A DNA stretch of 64,000 bases from Actinomadura syzygii (GTDB taxonomy: Bacteria > Actinomycetota > Actinomycetes > Streptosporangiales > Streptosporangiaceae): positions 62,001 through 126,000 of the forward strand of contig NZ_VSFF01000020.1 in the NCBI RefSeq assembly GCF_008085905.1. The letters run 5' to 3'. The translations under genes were made by a program, and so were the position numbers. How positions within the stretch are numbered: the stretch's first letter is position 1; every line of letters starts with the position of its first letter. A model generated the notes under the pieces. The model was not told where the DNA came from, made no database searches, and worked only from the letters and a program-made list of their open reading frames with translations. Of this stretch, positions 1-7,925 are shown piece after piece.

Positions 1-650
1 ACGACGTCACCGCCCTCGGCATGATCATCCAGGGTGCGTCGGCGTGGGTGCTGCTGCGCCGCAGCGTCCACCTGGCGGCGGGGGAGTCGGTGGTCGTGCA
101 CGCCGCCGCGGGCGGGGTGGGGAGCCTCGCCGTCCAGCTCGCGAAGGCGTGGGGCGCGGGGCGCGTCATCGCGACCGCCTCGTCCGAGGAGAAGCGGGCC
201 CTCGCCCTCGACCTCGGCGCGGACGTCGCGATCGACGCGAACGAGCCCGACCTCAGGGACGCCCTCATCGACGCCAACGGCGGGAAGCGTGTCGACATCG
301 TCCTGGAGATGACCGGCGGGGCCGTCACCGACCAGAGCCTGCGCGCCCTCGCGCCCTTCGGGCGCCTCGCCTTCTACGGGATGGCGTCCCGGGAGGAGCC
401 GGCGGCCGTCCGCCCGGCGACGCTGCTGACGCACTCGACGACCATCGCGGGCATGTGGCTCGCGCACGTCTTCCAGCTCCCCGGGGACGTGATGCGCACC
501 GCCCTGGACGAGCTGTTCGGCCTCGCCGCCGCCGGGCGGCTCCGCGTCGTCGCGGGCGGCGAGTACGCCCTCACCGACGCCCGCCGCGCCCACGAGGACC
601 TGCGCGCCCGCCGCACGACCGGCAAGCTCGTCCTCGACCCGTCCCGCTAG
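1..650 (+). CDS. Zinc-type alcohol dehydrogenase / quinone oxidoreductase, 5' truncated
   Basis: The reading frame is already open at base 3, so the N-terminus lies outside the window and about 215 residues remain. The visible part is the Rossmann half of an MDR-superfamily NADPH oxidoreductase. It has the cofactor motif HAAAGGVGS followed by QLAKAWGA, and SSEEKRALALDLGAD, typical of quinone-oxidoreductase-like members. The C-terminus RRTTGKLVLDPS is the usual family ending. Such enzymes reduce quinones or enones with NADPH in the cytosol. The catalytic domain is missing here, so substrate and zinc dependence cannot be judged. The gene converges on the response regulator, with only a 14-bp tandem repeat between the two stop codons. 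Confidence 0.85.
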   Translation, partial: DVTALGMIIQGASAWVLLRRSVHLAAGESVVVHAAAGGVGSLAVQLAKAWGAGRVIATASSEEKRALALDLGADVAIDANEPDLRDALIDANGGKRVDIVLEMTGGAVTDQSLRALAPFGRLAFYGMASREEPAAVRPATLLTHSTTIAGMWLAHVFQLPGDVMRTALDELFGLAAAGRLRVVAGGEYALTDARRAHEDLRARRTTGKLVLDPSR

Positions 651-690
651 CCGCCCAGCCCCAGCCGCCCAGCCCCAGCCGCCCAGCCCT
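649..690. repeat. 14-bp tandem repeat, three copies
   Basis: The unit AGCCGCCCAGCCCC occurs three times head to tail at 649-662, 663-676 and 677-690, the last copy ending in T. The array overlaps the TAG stop of the plus-strand oxidoreductase and the TAG stop of the minus-strand response regulator, so it is essentially the whole gap between two convergent genes. Confidence 0.9.
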
Positions 691-1363
691 AGCCCACCAG
701 GCCGTTCTCGTAGGCGTAGACGACGGCCTGGGTGCGGTCGCGCAGGGTCAGCTTGGTGAGCACGTGCCCGACGTGGGTCTTCACCGTCTGCTCGGCCAGC
801 ACCAGTTCCGCCGCGATCTCCGCGTTGGACAGCCCGCGCGCGATCAGCCGCAGCACGTCCAGCTCGCGCGGCGTGAGGCCCGCCGTCGCTTGCGGGCTCG
901 GCCGCTGGTGCCGCCGCCGGCGCGCGAAGTCGCCGATCAGCCGCCGGGTGATGGACGGCGCGAGCAGCGCGTCCCCGGCCGCGACGATCCGCACGCCGCT
1001 GACGAGGTCGGCGGCCGAGGCGTCCTTCAGCAGGAACCCGCTGGCGCCCGCGCCGAGCGCCTCGTAGACGTACTCGTCCAGGTCGAACGTCGTGAGGACC
1101 AGCACCCTCGGCCGGGTGACCGCCGGGTCGGCCTCGGCGGCGGGCTCGCCAACCAGCTCGGCGGTGGCGGCGAGGCCGTCCATCTCCGGCATCCGGATGT
1201 CCATGACGATCACGTCCGGGTCGAGCGCGCGCGCCATCTCCACGGCCTCCCGGCCGTTGCCCGCCTGCCCGACCACCTCGATCCCGGCGTCGGAGGACAG
1301 CAGCGCCGCGAGCCCGTCGCGGATCATCACCTGGTCGTCGGCGATCAGCACCCGAATCGTCAC
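689..1363 (-). CDS. NarL/LuxR-family response regulator
   Basis: This 224-residue protein has a receiver domain in the first ~125 residues. The acidic pair is D9/D10, the likely phospho-acceptor is D55 in VIVMDIRMPEMDG, and a TTFD segment and a conserved Lys near LLKDAS follow. The C-terminal ~65 residues form a LuxR-type helix-turn-helix (LTPRELDVLRLIARGLSNAE, then VKTHVGHVLTKL). Phosphorylation by the adjacent kinase would drive DNA binding. The start is GTG at 1363, with no good Shine-Dalgarno visible. It lies 40 bp downstream of the histidine kinase stop on the same strand, a standard kinase-regulator pair. No target can be inferred. Confidence 0.93.
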   Translation of the reverse strand: MTIRVLIADDQVMIRDGLAALLSSDAGIEVVGQAGNGREAVEMARALDPDVIVMDIRMPEMDGLAATAELVGEPAAEADPAVTRPRVLVLTTFDLDEYVYEALGAGASGFLLKDASAADLVSGVRIVAAGDALLAPSITRRLIGDFARRRRHQRPSPQATAGLTPRELDVLRLIARGLSNAEIAAELVLAEQTVKTHVGHVLTKLTLRDRTQAVVYAYENGLVG

Positions 1364-1403
1364 CAGGACACTTTATTGCCCCAGAAGATCGGTCCGGTGA
1401 GGA

Positions 1404-2675
1404 TCAGTCCGGGTCGCCGTAGGGAAGCTCGGCGACGACCGACCAGCCCGCGTCGTCGCGGGGGCCCACTTCGAGGCTGCCGCCGAGCATCGTCACCCGC
1501 TCGCGCATCCCGACGAGGCCGTGCCCGCCGCCCTGCGACCCCTCCGGCGCGCCGCGCGCCCCGTCGTCGGCGACCGACACCGTCAGCGACTCGGCGCCGT
1601 ACTTCACCTCGACGTGCACCTGCGCGCCCGGCGCGTACCGGGACGCGTTGCTCAGCGACTCCTGCACGATCCGGTACGCCGACAGGTCGACGCCCGTGGT
1701 CAGCGGACGAGGCATCCCGACCACGACCGTCGCGACCGACAGCCCGGCCCGGCGGGCGGCGGCGACCAGGTCGTCCAGCCGCTCAAGGCCGGGCTGCGGG
1801 GCCCGCTCGGCGCCCTCGTCGTCGCTGCGGAGCAGGCCGACGACGCGCCGGGTCTCGGTGAGCGCCTCGCGCGCCGCGTCCCGGACGACGCCGAACGTCT
1901 GCCGGGCCGCGTCCGGCAGGTCGGGGATCTTGTACGGGGCGGCCTCCGCCTGCATCGCGATCACCGACATGTGGTGCGCCACCACGTCGTGCAGCTCCCG
2001 CGCGATGCGGGCGCGCTCCTCCAGCACGGCCTGGCGGCGGAGGTCCTCCCGGTGCTGCTCCTCCCGCCTGCGCAGCTCCTCCATCGCGGAGTGCCGGCCG
2101 CCGACCGCGTCGCCGAACGTCAGCGCGACGGCCGCGATCCCGGCGATGATCATCCCGAACCAGCCGGGCATCCCGGCCACCACGGCGGGCGTCAGCACCC
2201 CGCCGATCGTCACCGCGCCGACGCCGACCGTGGTCTGCCGGTCGGCGCCCACCCCGGTGAAGAACAGGATCACGATCATGGCGAGGATCGCCGTGACCGG
2301 CCAGGGCATGAAGCCCGTCCCGTGCCGGGCGAGGACCGTCAGGAGCATCCCGGCCGCCGCGACCCGCCACGCGGCGAGCGGCCACCGGGCCGCGAAGATC
2401 AGCGGCGTCGCCTGCAGCACGCCGAGCGGCCAGGCGAGCCCCGGCCTCATGTGGTAGCCCGAGATCGCGATGGCGATGGACCCGGCGGTGAAACCGACCG
2501 TCAGTGCGAAGAGCAGCGCCACCAGCGGGATCCGCAGCGCCAGGGATTCGGGCAGCAGCGTGACCGTCGGGTCGTCCCGGCCCGGCACGAGGGCGGCGCG
2601 GACGCCGGCGACCAGCCGGGGCCGGACCCCGACCGCGGCGCCGTCCGCGCCGGGAGGGCGGTGTGTGTCGTTCAT
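1404..2675 (-). CDS. NarL-type sensor histidine kinase, membrane-bound
   Basis: This 423-residue kinase has several hydrophobic segments between about residues 47 and 190 and no large extracytoplasmic loop. A short coiled linker leads to a HisKA_3 dimerisation box, ERARIARELHDVVAHHMSVI, with the phosphorylated His at 229. The C-terminal HATPase_c domain shows an N-box (IVQESLSNASRYAPG) and a glycine-rich lid (GGGHGLVGMRERV). The small membrane domain suggests sensing in or near the bilayer, as in actinomycete DesK/LiaS-like kinases, though this is inference. It lies directly upstream of its response regulator and starts with ATG at 2675. Confidence 0.93.
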   Translation of the reverse strand: MNDTHRPPGADGAAVGVRPRLVAGVRAALVPGRDDPTVTLLPESLALRIPLVALLFALTVGFTAGSIAIAISGYHMRPGLAWPLGVLQATPLIFAARWPLAAWRVAAAGMLLTVLARHGTGFMPWPVTAILAMIVILFFTGVGADRQTTVGVGAVTIGGVLTPAVVAGMPGWFGMIIAGIAAVALTFGDAVGGRHSAMEELRRREEQHREDLRRQAVLEERARIARELHDVVAHHMSVIAMQAEAAPYKIPDLPDAARQTFGVVRDAAREALTETRRVVGLLRSDDEGAERAPQPGLERLDDLVAAARRAGLSVATVVVGMPRPLTTGVDLSAYRIVQESLSNASRYAPGAQVHVEVKYGAESLTVSVADDGARGAPEGSQGGGHGLVGMRERVTMLGGSLEVGPRDDAGWSVVAELPYGDPD

Positions 2676-2824
2676 TTGCGGTCGAGCCTAGAACGCGGCG
2701 CGCCGTTCCGGCCTGCCCCCGGGGAGGGAGATCCGTCCCGCCCCCCTGGTATCAGCGCTGGCCCGCGGCTCGCCCGGGCTCCGGTGATCTTGCAGTCCCG
2801 GGCGGGGCGACGGAGACTGCGGGA

Positions 2825-3457
2825 ATGAGCGATGTGAGCCATCCGATCTTCGCCCGGCTCTATCCGCGGCTCGACGCCGGGTGCGCCAAGGCGGGCGGCG
2901 ACGCGCACCGCGCCGAACTGCTCGCGGGCGCGTCCGGGCGGGTGCTGGAGGTGGGCGCCGGGTACGGGGCCAACTTCGCGCACTACCCGCCCGAGGTCAC
3001 CGAGGTCGTCGCCGTCGAGCCGGAGCCGCGGCTGCGCGCCATGGCGGGGCGGTCGGCGGCGGAGGCGCCCGTCCCGGTGACGGTCCGGCCCGGCGTCGCC
3101 GAGGACCTCGACGTCGACGACGCCTCGTTCGACGTGGCGGTCGCGTCCCTCGTGCTGTGCTCGGTGCGGGATCCCGTCCGCGCGCTGGCGGAGCTGCGCC
3201 GCGCCCTGCGGCCGGGCGGCGAGCTGCGCTACTACGAGCACGTGCGCGGGTGGACGCCGGGCAAGACGCGGGTCCAGCGCTACACCGACGTGGTGTGGCC
3301 GTTCATCGCCGCGGGGTGCCACGTGTCCCGTCCGACGGACGAGCTGATCGCCCGCTCCGGGTTCACCGTCCGGGACGAGCGGCGCTTCGAGTTCCCGACG
3401 CCCGCGCGGGTCAACCCGGCGTCGCCGCACGTCCTCGGCACGGCCGTCCGCGACTGA
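2825..3457 (+). CDS. Class I SAM-dependent methyltransferase
   Basis: This cytosolic protein of 210 residues has the Methyltransf_11 fold. SAM-binding motif I is VLEVGAGYGANF (residues ~40-51), with an acidic residue after strand 2 (VAVEPEP). The post-I region is FDVAVASLVLCSV, and ALRPGGELRYYEHVRG matches the usual motif III area. Small actinomycete proteins of this type are annotated as UbiE/COQ5-like methyltransferases, but the substrate is not predictable from sequence. The ATG at 2825 is preferred because the MSDVSHPIFARLYP start aligns with the family. The frame is open further upstream but reads as low-complexity sequence. It is divergent from the histidine kinase. Confidence 0.85.
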   Translation: MSDVSHPIFARLYPRLDAGCAKAGGDAHRAELLAGASGRVLEVGAGYGANFAHYPPEVTEVVAVEPEPRLRAMAGRSAAEAPVPVTVRPGVAEDLDVDDASFDVAVASLVLCSVRDPVRALAELRRALRPGGELRYYEHVRGWTPGKTRVQRYTDVVWPFIAAGCHVSRPTDELIARSGFTVRDERRFEFPTPARVNPASPHVLGTAVRD

Positions 3458-3502
3458 CGCCACGCGGGGTTCGTCACGAAGTCGCCGATGAGGTCCTCCG
3501 CA

Positions 3503-3508
3503 TAAGGT
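3503..3508 (+). promoter_or_regulatory. Candidate -10 box for the MFS gene
   Basis: TAAGGT matches the actinobacterial TANNNT -10 consensus and lies 26 bp before the transporter ATG. No convincing -35 is visible. Confidence 0.35.
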
Positions 3509-3534
3509 CCCGCCGCCGGGGAAGATCCGCTTCC

Positions 3535-5001
3535 ATGACCGAACAGGAGAGCGGGACGCGGAACACCGGTGGGGGCGGGGACGGGGACGGGACGTCCCAC
3601 TCATCCTTCACCGCCGCGCTCCTCGCCGGGGCCGCCGCGCTCGGCGGGTTCCTGTTCGGCTACGACTCCTCGGTGATCAACGGGACGGTCGACGCGCTGA
3701 AGGAGCATTTCGGCCTGAGCGGGTTCGTCGTCGGGTTCGTCGTGTCCGCCGCGCTGCTCGGCTGCGCCGTCGGGGCCTGGTTCGCCGGGCCGATCAGCGA
3801 CCGGATCGGCCGGGTCCGGGTGATGCTGATCGCGTCGACACTGTTCGTGATCAGCTCGCTCGGCTCGGCGCTCGCGTTCAACCCGGTGGACCTCACGTTC
3901 TGGCGGCTGGTCGGCGGCCTCGCCATCGGCGCCGCGTCGGTGATCGCGCCCGCCTACATCGCCGAGATCGCGCCCGCCGCGCTGCGCGGCCGGCTCGGCT
4001 CGCTGCAGCAGATGGCGATCGTCCTCGGCATCTTCGCGGCGCTCGTCGTCGACTACGTGATCGCCCGCGTCTCGGACGGCGGCGCCACCGGAACGTTCCC
4101 GTGGGGCGGCGGCGCCTGGCGGTGGATGTTCGCCAGCGCGATCGTGCCCGCCGTCCTGTGGGCCCTCATCGCCACGACGATCCCCGAGTCCCCGCGCTAC
4201 CTCGTGAAGAAGCACCAGCCGGCCCGCGCCCGGCAGGTGCTCGCCCGGGTGATGGGGCACGGCGACGTGGACGGCAAGATCGCCGACATCGAGCGGTCGA
4301 TCGCCAGCGACCGCCCGGTCAGGCTCGGGGACCTGCGCGGGTCCCGGCTCGGCCTGCTGCCGATCGTCTGGGTCGGCATCCTGCTGTCGGTGTTCCAGCA
4401 GTTCGTCGGCATCAACGTGATCTTCTACTACTCCTCGTCGCTGTGGCAGGCGGTCGGGTTCTCCGAGAACAACGCGATGCTCACGTCGGTGATCAACTCG
4501 CTGGTGAACGTGGTGTTCACGCTGGTGGCGATCGCGCTGGTCGACCGGGTCGGGCGGCGTCCGCTGCTGCTCGGCGGCGCCGCCGGGATGGCGGTCTCGC
4601 TCGGCCTGCTGACGATCTGCTTCGCGACCGCCCCCATCGTGGACGGCAAGCCGCACCTCGGGGGCCTCGCCGGGCCGGTCGCGCTCGTCTCGGCCAACGT
4701 GTTCGTCGCCTCGTTCGCCGCGACGTGGGGCCCGGTGGTGTGGGTGATGCTGGGCGAGATGTTCAACAACTTCATCCGCGCGTCCGCGCTCGCCGTCGCC
4801 GCCGCCGCGCAGTGGCTCGCCAACTGGGTGGTCACCACGACGTTCCCCGGGATCTCCGGGTTCTCCCTGGGCCTCGCCTACGGGATCTACACGGTGTTCT
4901 CCGTCCTCGCCTTCCTGTTCGTGATCAAGGCCGTCCCCGAGACCAAGGGCCGCGAACTGGAGGACATGGACAAGCTCGCCGCCCCGGGCGCCCGCGCCTG
5001 A
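3535..5001 (+). CDS. Sugar-porter family MFS transporter
   Basis: This 488-residue inner-membrane protein has the complete set of sugar-porter (TC 2.A.1.1) signatures. GFLFGYDSSVINGT is in helix 1, and the GPISDRIGRVRVM motif lies between helices 2 and 3. PESPRYLVKK follows helix 6, QQFVGINVIFYYSS is in helix 7, DRVGRRPLLL lies after helix 8, and VPETKGRELE is at the C-terminal end. Members are proton symporters or facilitators for hexoses, pentoses or inositol. The QQFVGIN motif supports a monosaccharide or polyol substrate but does not distinguish between them. The ATG at 3535 is followed by a Gly/Asp-rich tail before the first helix. There is no adjacent catabolic gene to suggest a pathway. 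Confidence 0.92.
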   Translation: MTEQESGTRNTGGGGDGDGTSHSSFTAALLAGAAALGGFLFGYDSSVINGTVDALKEHFGLSGFVVGFVVSAALLGCAVGAWFAGPISDRIGRVRVMLIASTLFVISSLGSALAFNPVDLTFWRLVGGLAIGAASVIAPAYIAEIAPAALRGRLGSLQQMAIVLGIFAALVVDYVIARVSDGGATGTFPWGGGAWRWMFASAIVPAVLWALIATTIPESPRYLVKKHQPARARQVLARVMGHGDVDGKIADIERSIASDRPVRLGDLRGSRLGLLPIVWVGILLSVFQQFVGINVIFYYSSSLWQAVGFSENNAMLTSVINSLVNVVFTLVAIALVDRVGRRPLLLGGAAGMAVSLGLLTICFATAPIVDGKPHLGGLAGPVALVSANVFVASFAATWGPVVWVMLGEMFNNFIRASALAVAAAAQWLANWVVTTTFPGISGFSLGLAYGIYTVFSVLAFLFVIKAVPETKGRELEDMDKLAAPGARA

Positions 5002-5050
5002 CGCCCGGCGGGGGCCGCCGCGCCGCCCGGCGGGGCCGCGGCCCGTCGGT

Positions 5051-5056
5051 TACAGT
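5051..5056 (+). promoter_or_regulatory. -10 box of a predicted leaderless transcript for the thrS leader peptide
   Basis: TACAGT (TANNNT) is followed by six bases and then the ATG at 5063. This is the spacing expected when transcription begins at the A of the start codon. No TTGACA-like -35 is visible, as is common for this promoter class in actinobacteria. Confidence 0.55.
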
Positions 5057-5062
5057 GGAGCC

Positions 5063-5125
5063 ATGCCGTACGCGTTCGAGACGACGACGCCGGGTCACTC
5101 CCGGCGCCGCGACGGCATGTCCTGA
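5063..5125 (+). CDS. Candidate 20-residue threonine leader peptide upstream of thrS
   Basis: This short open frame runs from ATG at 5063 to TGA at 5123 and encodes a peptide beginning MPYAFETTTPG. Three successive ACG threonine codons occupy codons 7-9. It begins six bases after a TANNNT -10 box, and a strong hairpin follows 23 bases after its stop. thrS lies a further ~130-170 bp downstream. The arrangement matches classical ribosome-mediated attenuation: if threonyl-tRNA is scarce, ribosomes stall on the Thr run and the terminator may fail to form. The reading frame and hairpin are seen directly. The regulatory role is inference. Confidence 0.6.
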   Translation: MPYAFETTTPGHSRRRDGMS

Positions 5126-5148
5126 CCACGGGACGAGAGACCACGCGC

Positions 5149-5183
5149 GGAAGGGCCCCGGGAGCGATCCCGGGGCCCTTTCC
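5149..5183 (+). terminator. Terminator-like hairpin in the thrS leader (candidate attenuator)
   Basis: A perfect 12-bp stem pairs AAGGGCCCCGGG (5151-5162) with CCCGGGGCCCTT (5169-5180), with a six-base loop AGCGAT. Two more G-C pairs are possible across a one-base bulge. The stem is followed by a single T, then CC, so the U-tract is poor, as is common in high-GC actinomycetes. It sits between the leader peptide and thrS rather than at the end of a gene, which supports attenuation over simple termination. Confidence 0.6.
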
Positions 5184-5315
5184 GGCGTCCGGGACCGCCG
5201 CCCCGGCCCTCCACCACGAGAGGAGCCGCAGATGAAACCGGATGCGACCGGCGCGCACCCCGAGTCGATAGCATCGGAACCCGCTGACCCCTACCCATCA
5301 CCCCGAGGAGTATCC

Positions 5316-7292
5316 GTGTCCGAGCTGCGCATCACCTTGGACGGGGGCGAGCGGGCGGTGCCGGCGGGCGCCACCGCGGGCCAGGCGCTGGACGCCGACG
5401 GCCGCACCGTGATCGCCGCCCGGGTCAACGGGGAGCTGCGCGACCTCGCGGCGGGCCTGCGCGACGGCGACGCCGTCGAGCCGGTCGAGATCGGCTCCGC
5501 CGACGGCCGCGCGATCATGCGGCACTCGGCGGCGCACGTGATGGCGCAGGCCGTCCAGGAGCTGTTCCCCGACGCCCGGCTCGGCATCGGCCCGCCCGTG
5601 GAGAACGGCTTCTACTACGACTTCGACGTCGCCGAGCCGTTCACCCCCGACGACCTCAAGCGCATCGAGAAGAAGATGCGCGAGATCGTCAAGCAGGGGC
5701 AGCGGTTCTCCCGGCGGCCGGTGTCCGACGACGAGGCCCGCGCCGAGCTGTCCGCCGAGCCGTACAAGCTGGAGCTGATCGGCCTCAAGGGCGCGGGCGC
5801 CGCCGAGGACGCCGCCGAGGGCGCGAGCGTCGAGGTGGGCGGCGGCGAGCTGACCATCTACGACAACCTCGACGCCAAGTCCGGCGACCTGCGCTGGAAG
5901 GACCTGTGCCGCGGCCCGCACCTGCCGTCCACCCGGGTCATCCCGGCGTTCAAGCTGATGCGCTCCGGCGGCGCGTACTGGCGGGGCAGCGAGAAGAACC
6001 CGCAGCTCCAGCGCATCTACGGCACCGCCTGGGAGTCCAGGGAGAAGCAGGACGAGTACCTGAAGTTCCTTGAGGAGGCCGAGAAGCGCGACCACCGCCG
6101 CCTCGGCGCCGAGCTCGACCTGTTCTCGTTCCCGAACGAGATCGGCAGCGGCCTCGCCGTCTTCCACCCGAAGGGCGGCGTCGTCCGGAAGGTCATGGAG
6201 GACTACTCCCGCCGCCGCCACGAGGAGGAGGGGTACGAGTTCGTCAACACCCCCCACATCACCAAGGGCGGACTGTTCGAGACCTCCGGGCACCTCGGCT
6301 CCTACAAGGAGGACATCTTCCCGCCCATGGAGGTGGACGGGGCCGAGTACTACCTCAAGCCGATGAACTGCCCGATGCACAACCTGATCTACCGGGCGCG
6401 CGGCCGGTCCTACCGGGAGCTGCCGCTGCGCCTGTTCGAGTTCGGGTCGGTGTACCGGTACGAGAAGTCGGGCGTGGTGCACGGCCTCACCCGCGTCCGC
6501 GGCATGACCCAGGACGACGCGCACATCTACTGCACCGAAGAGCAGATGGGCGACGAGATCAAGCGCCTGCTGAACTTCGTCCTCGGGCTGCTGCGCGACT
6601 ACGGGCTGAACGAGTTCTACCTGGAGCTGTCCACCCGCGACGACTCCGAGAAGTTCATCGGCTCGGACGAGATGTGGGAGAAGGCCACCGCCGCGCTCCG
6701 CGACGCCGCCGAGTCCACCGGGCTCGACCTCGTCCCCGACCCGGGTGGGGCTGCGTTCTACGGGCCGAAGATCTCCGTCCAGGCCAAGGACGCGATCGGG
6801 CGCACCTGGCAGCTGTCCACCATCCAGGTCGACCCGAACCAGCCGGAGCGGTTCGGCCTGGAGTACCAGGCGTCGGACGGCAGCAGGCAGCGCCCGATGA
6901 TGCTGCACCGCGCCCTGTTCGGCTCCATCGAGCGGTTCTTCGGCGTGCTGCTGGAGCACTACGCGGGCGCCATGCCGCCGTGGCTCGCGCCGGTGCAGGC
7001 GGTCGGCATCCCGATCGGCGACGGGCACGTCCCGCACCTGCGGAAGGTCGCCGAGCGGCTGCGCGAGCGCGGGATCCGGGTCGAGGTGGACGCCTCGTCC
7101 GACCGGATGCAGAAGAAGATCCGCAACGCCCAGAAGCAGAAGGTCCCGTACATGCTGATCGCGGGCGACGACGACGTGGCCGGGGACGCCGTGTCGTTCC
7201 GGTACCGGAGCGGCGAGCAGAAGAACGGCGTCCCGATCGCGGACGCGGTCGAGGAGATCGTGAAGGCGGTCGAGGCCCGCGTCCAGATCTGA
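5316..7292 (+). CDS. thrS: Threonyl-tRNA synthetase
   Basis: This 658-residue cytosolic class II synthetase attaches Thr to tRNA-Thr. Domains in order are a TGS domain (~residues 1-65), the editing/SAD region (RHSAAHVMAQAV and CRGPHLP zinc-type ligands), the class II core (MNCPMH, the motif 2 region RYEKSGVVHGLTRVRG, and motif 3 HRALFGSIERF) and the anticodon-binding domain. GTG at 5316 gives the usual actinobacterial N-terminus SELRITLDG and has GAGGAG five bases upstream. ATG at 5232 is in frame with its own GAGAGGA and would add 28 residues, so it remains a real alternative. Expression is probably controlled by the leader peptide and hairpin upstream. Confidence 0.97.
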   Translation: MSELRITLDGGERAVPAGATAGQALDADGRTVIAARVNGELRDLAAGLRDGDAVEPVEIGSADGRAIMRHSAAHVMAQAVQELFPDARLGIGPPVENGFYYDFDVAEPFTPDDLKRIEKKMREIVKQGQRFSRRPVSDDEARAELSAEPYKLELIGLKGAGAAEDAAEGASVEVGGGELTIYDNLDAKSGDLRWKDLCRGPHLPSTRVIPAFKLMRSGGAYWRGSEKNPQLQRIYGTAWESREKQDEYLKFLEEAEKRDHRRLGAELDLFSFPNEIGSGLAVFHPKGGVVRKVMEDYSRRRHEEEGYEFVNTPHITKGGLFETSGHLGSYKEDIFPPMEVDGAEYYLKPMNCPMHNLIYRARGRSYRELPLRLFEFGSVYRYEKSGVVHGLTRVRGMTQDDAHIYCTEEQMGDEIKRLLNFVLGLLRDYGLNEFYLELSTRDDSEKFIGSDEMWEKATAALRDAAESTGLDLVPDPGGAAFYGPKISVQAKDAIGRTWQLSTIQVDPNQPERFGLEYQASDGSRQRPMMLHRALFGSIERFFGVLLEHYAGAMPPWLAPVQAVGIPIGDGHVPHLRKVAERLRERGIRVEVDASSDRMQKKIRNAQKQKVPYMLIAGDDDVAGDAVSFRYRSGEQKNGVPIADAVEEIVKAVEARVQI

Positions 7293-7328
7293 CCGGGCCG
7301 CCCGGGCACGTGGGAGAGGGACGCCGTG

Positions 7329-7925
7329 ATGAGGACGAGGCGACGGGCGCGGCGCCCCCGGACCCTCTGGGTCCGGATCGCCGGGTACGGTGGCGCGGCG
7401 CTGCTCGCGGCGGCCGCCGTCGCCGTCCTCCTTCTCCCGCTGCTGGACGGCTCGAAGGGCGGCGCCCGCACTTCGCGCGCGGGCCCGTCCGCCCCGGCGA
7501 CCGGCGGTTCGCCGGGCGGGAGCGCCCAGGTGGACCCGACGGAGGCGGCCCCGCGGCGCAACGGCGGCTCGCCCTACCCCGGCGGCCAGAACGGCGGCTC
7601 CGGCGGCGGGGACGGGGGCGGGCCGGAGATCCCCGAGCAGAACGGATCGTCCGCGCTCGGCTGGTGCCCGCGCGGGACGGCCTACTACCGGGCCGCCCGC
7701 GACGGGGTGGACGTCGCGATCTCCGTCGCGGGCAGCGGGGCCGTCCGGGCCGAGCTGGCCCTCCAGGGTTACGCGCCGCAGTCCCAGCAGACGACCGTGA
7801 AGGGCGGCGGGCCGCACACCTTCCACTTCCGGGGCGTCGCGCCGGGGCTCGTACGGCGGGTGACCGTCACGACCGTGTCGGTGGGGGTCGCGATGCAGAC
7901 CTGCTACGCACGCGCCGCGGCGTGA
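7329..7925 (+). CDS. Membrane-anchored hypothetical protein with Gly/Ser/Pro-rich linker
   Basis: I do not recognise this protein. It has ~198 residues: an Arg-rich N-terminus, one hydrophobic segment (GGAALLAAAAVAVLLLPLL, residues ~21-39) and a long disordered Gly/Ser/Pro/Asn linker. A compact C-terminal domain of ~90 residues follows, with two cysteines (GWCPRG and MQTCYAR) that could form a disulfide outside the membrane. The layout is that of an N-in/C-out anchored extracellular domain. ATG at 7329 directly follows an in-frame GTG at 7326. It trails thrS by ~36 bp, so co-transcription is possible. Its 3' end overlaps the convergent Asp23 gene by 22 bp. Confidence 0.7.
   Translation: MRTRRRARRPRTLWVRIAGYGGAALLAAAAVAVLLLPLLDGSKGGARTSRAGPSAPATGGSPGGSAQVDPTEAAPRRNGGSPYPGGQNGGSGGGDGGGPEIPEQNGSSALGWCPRGTAYYRAARDGVDVAISVAGSGAVRAELALQGYAPQSQQTTVKGGGPHTFHFRGVAPGLVRRVTVTTVSVGVAMQTCYARAAA

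Noticed and set aside
44..1861. Long open frame on the plus strand across the oxidoreductase and the two-component system
   Set aside because: Arg/Pro/Gly-rich composition and codon positions show it is a high-GC shadow of genes in other frames.
4101..5231. Continuous upstream extension of thrS to more than 1000 residues
   Set aside because: It overlaps the sugar-porter gene in another frame and reads as low-complexity Arg/Pro sequence. Real starts with ribosome sites exist at 5316 and 5232.
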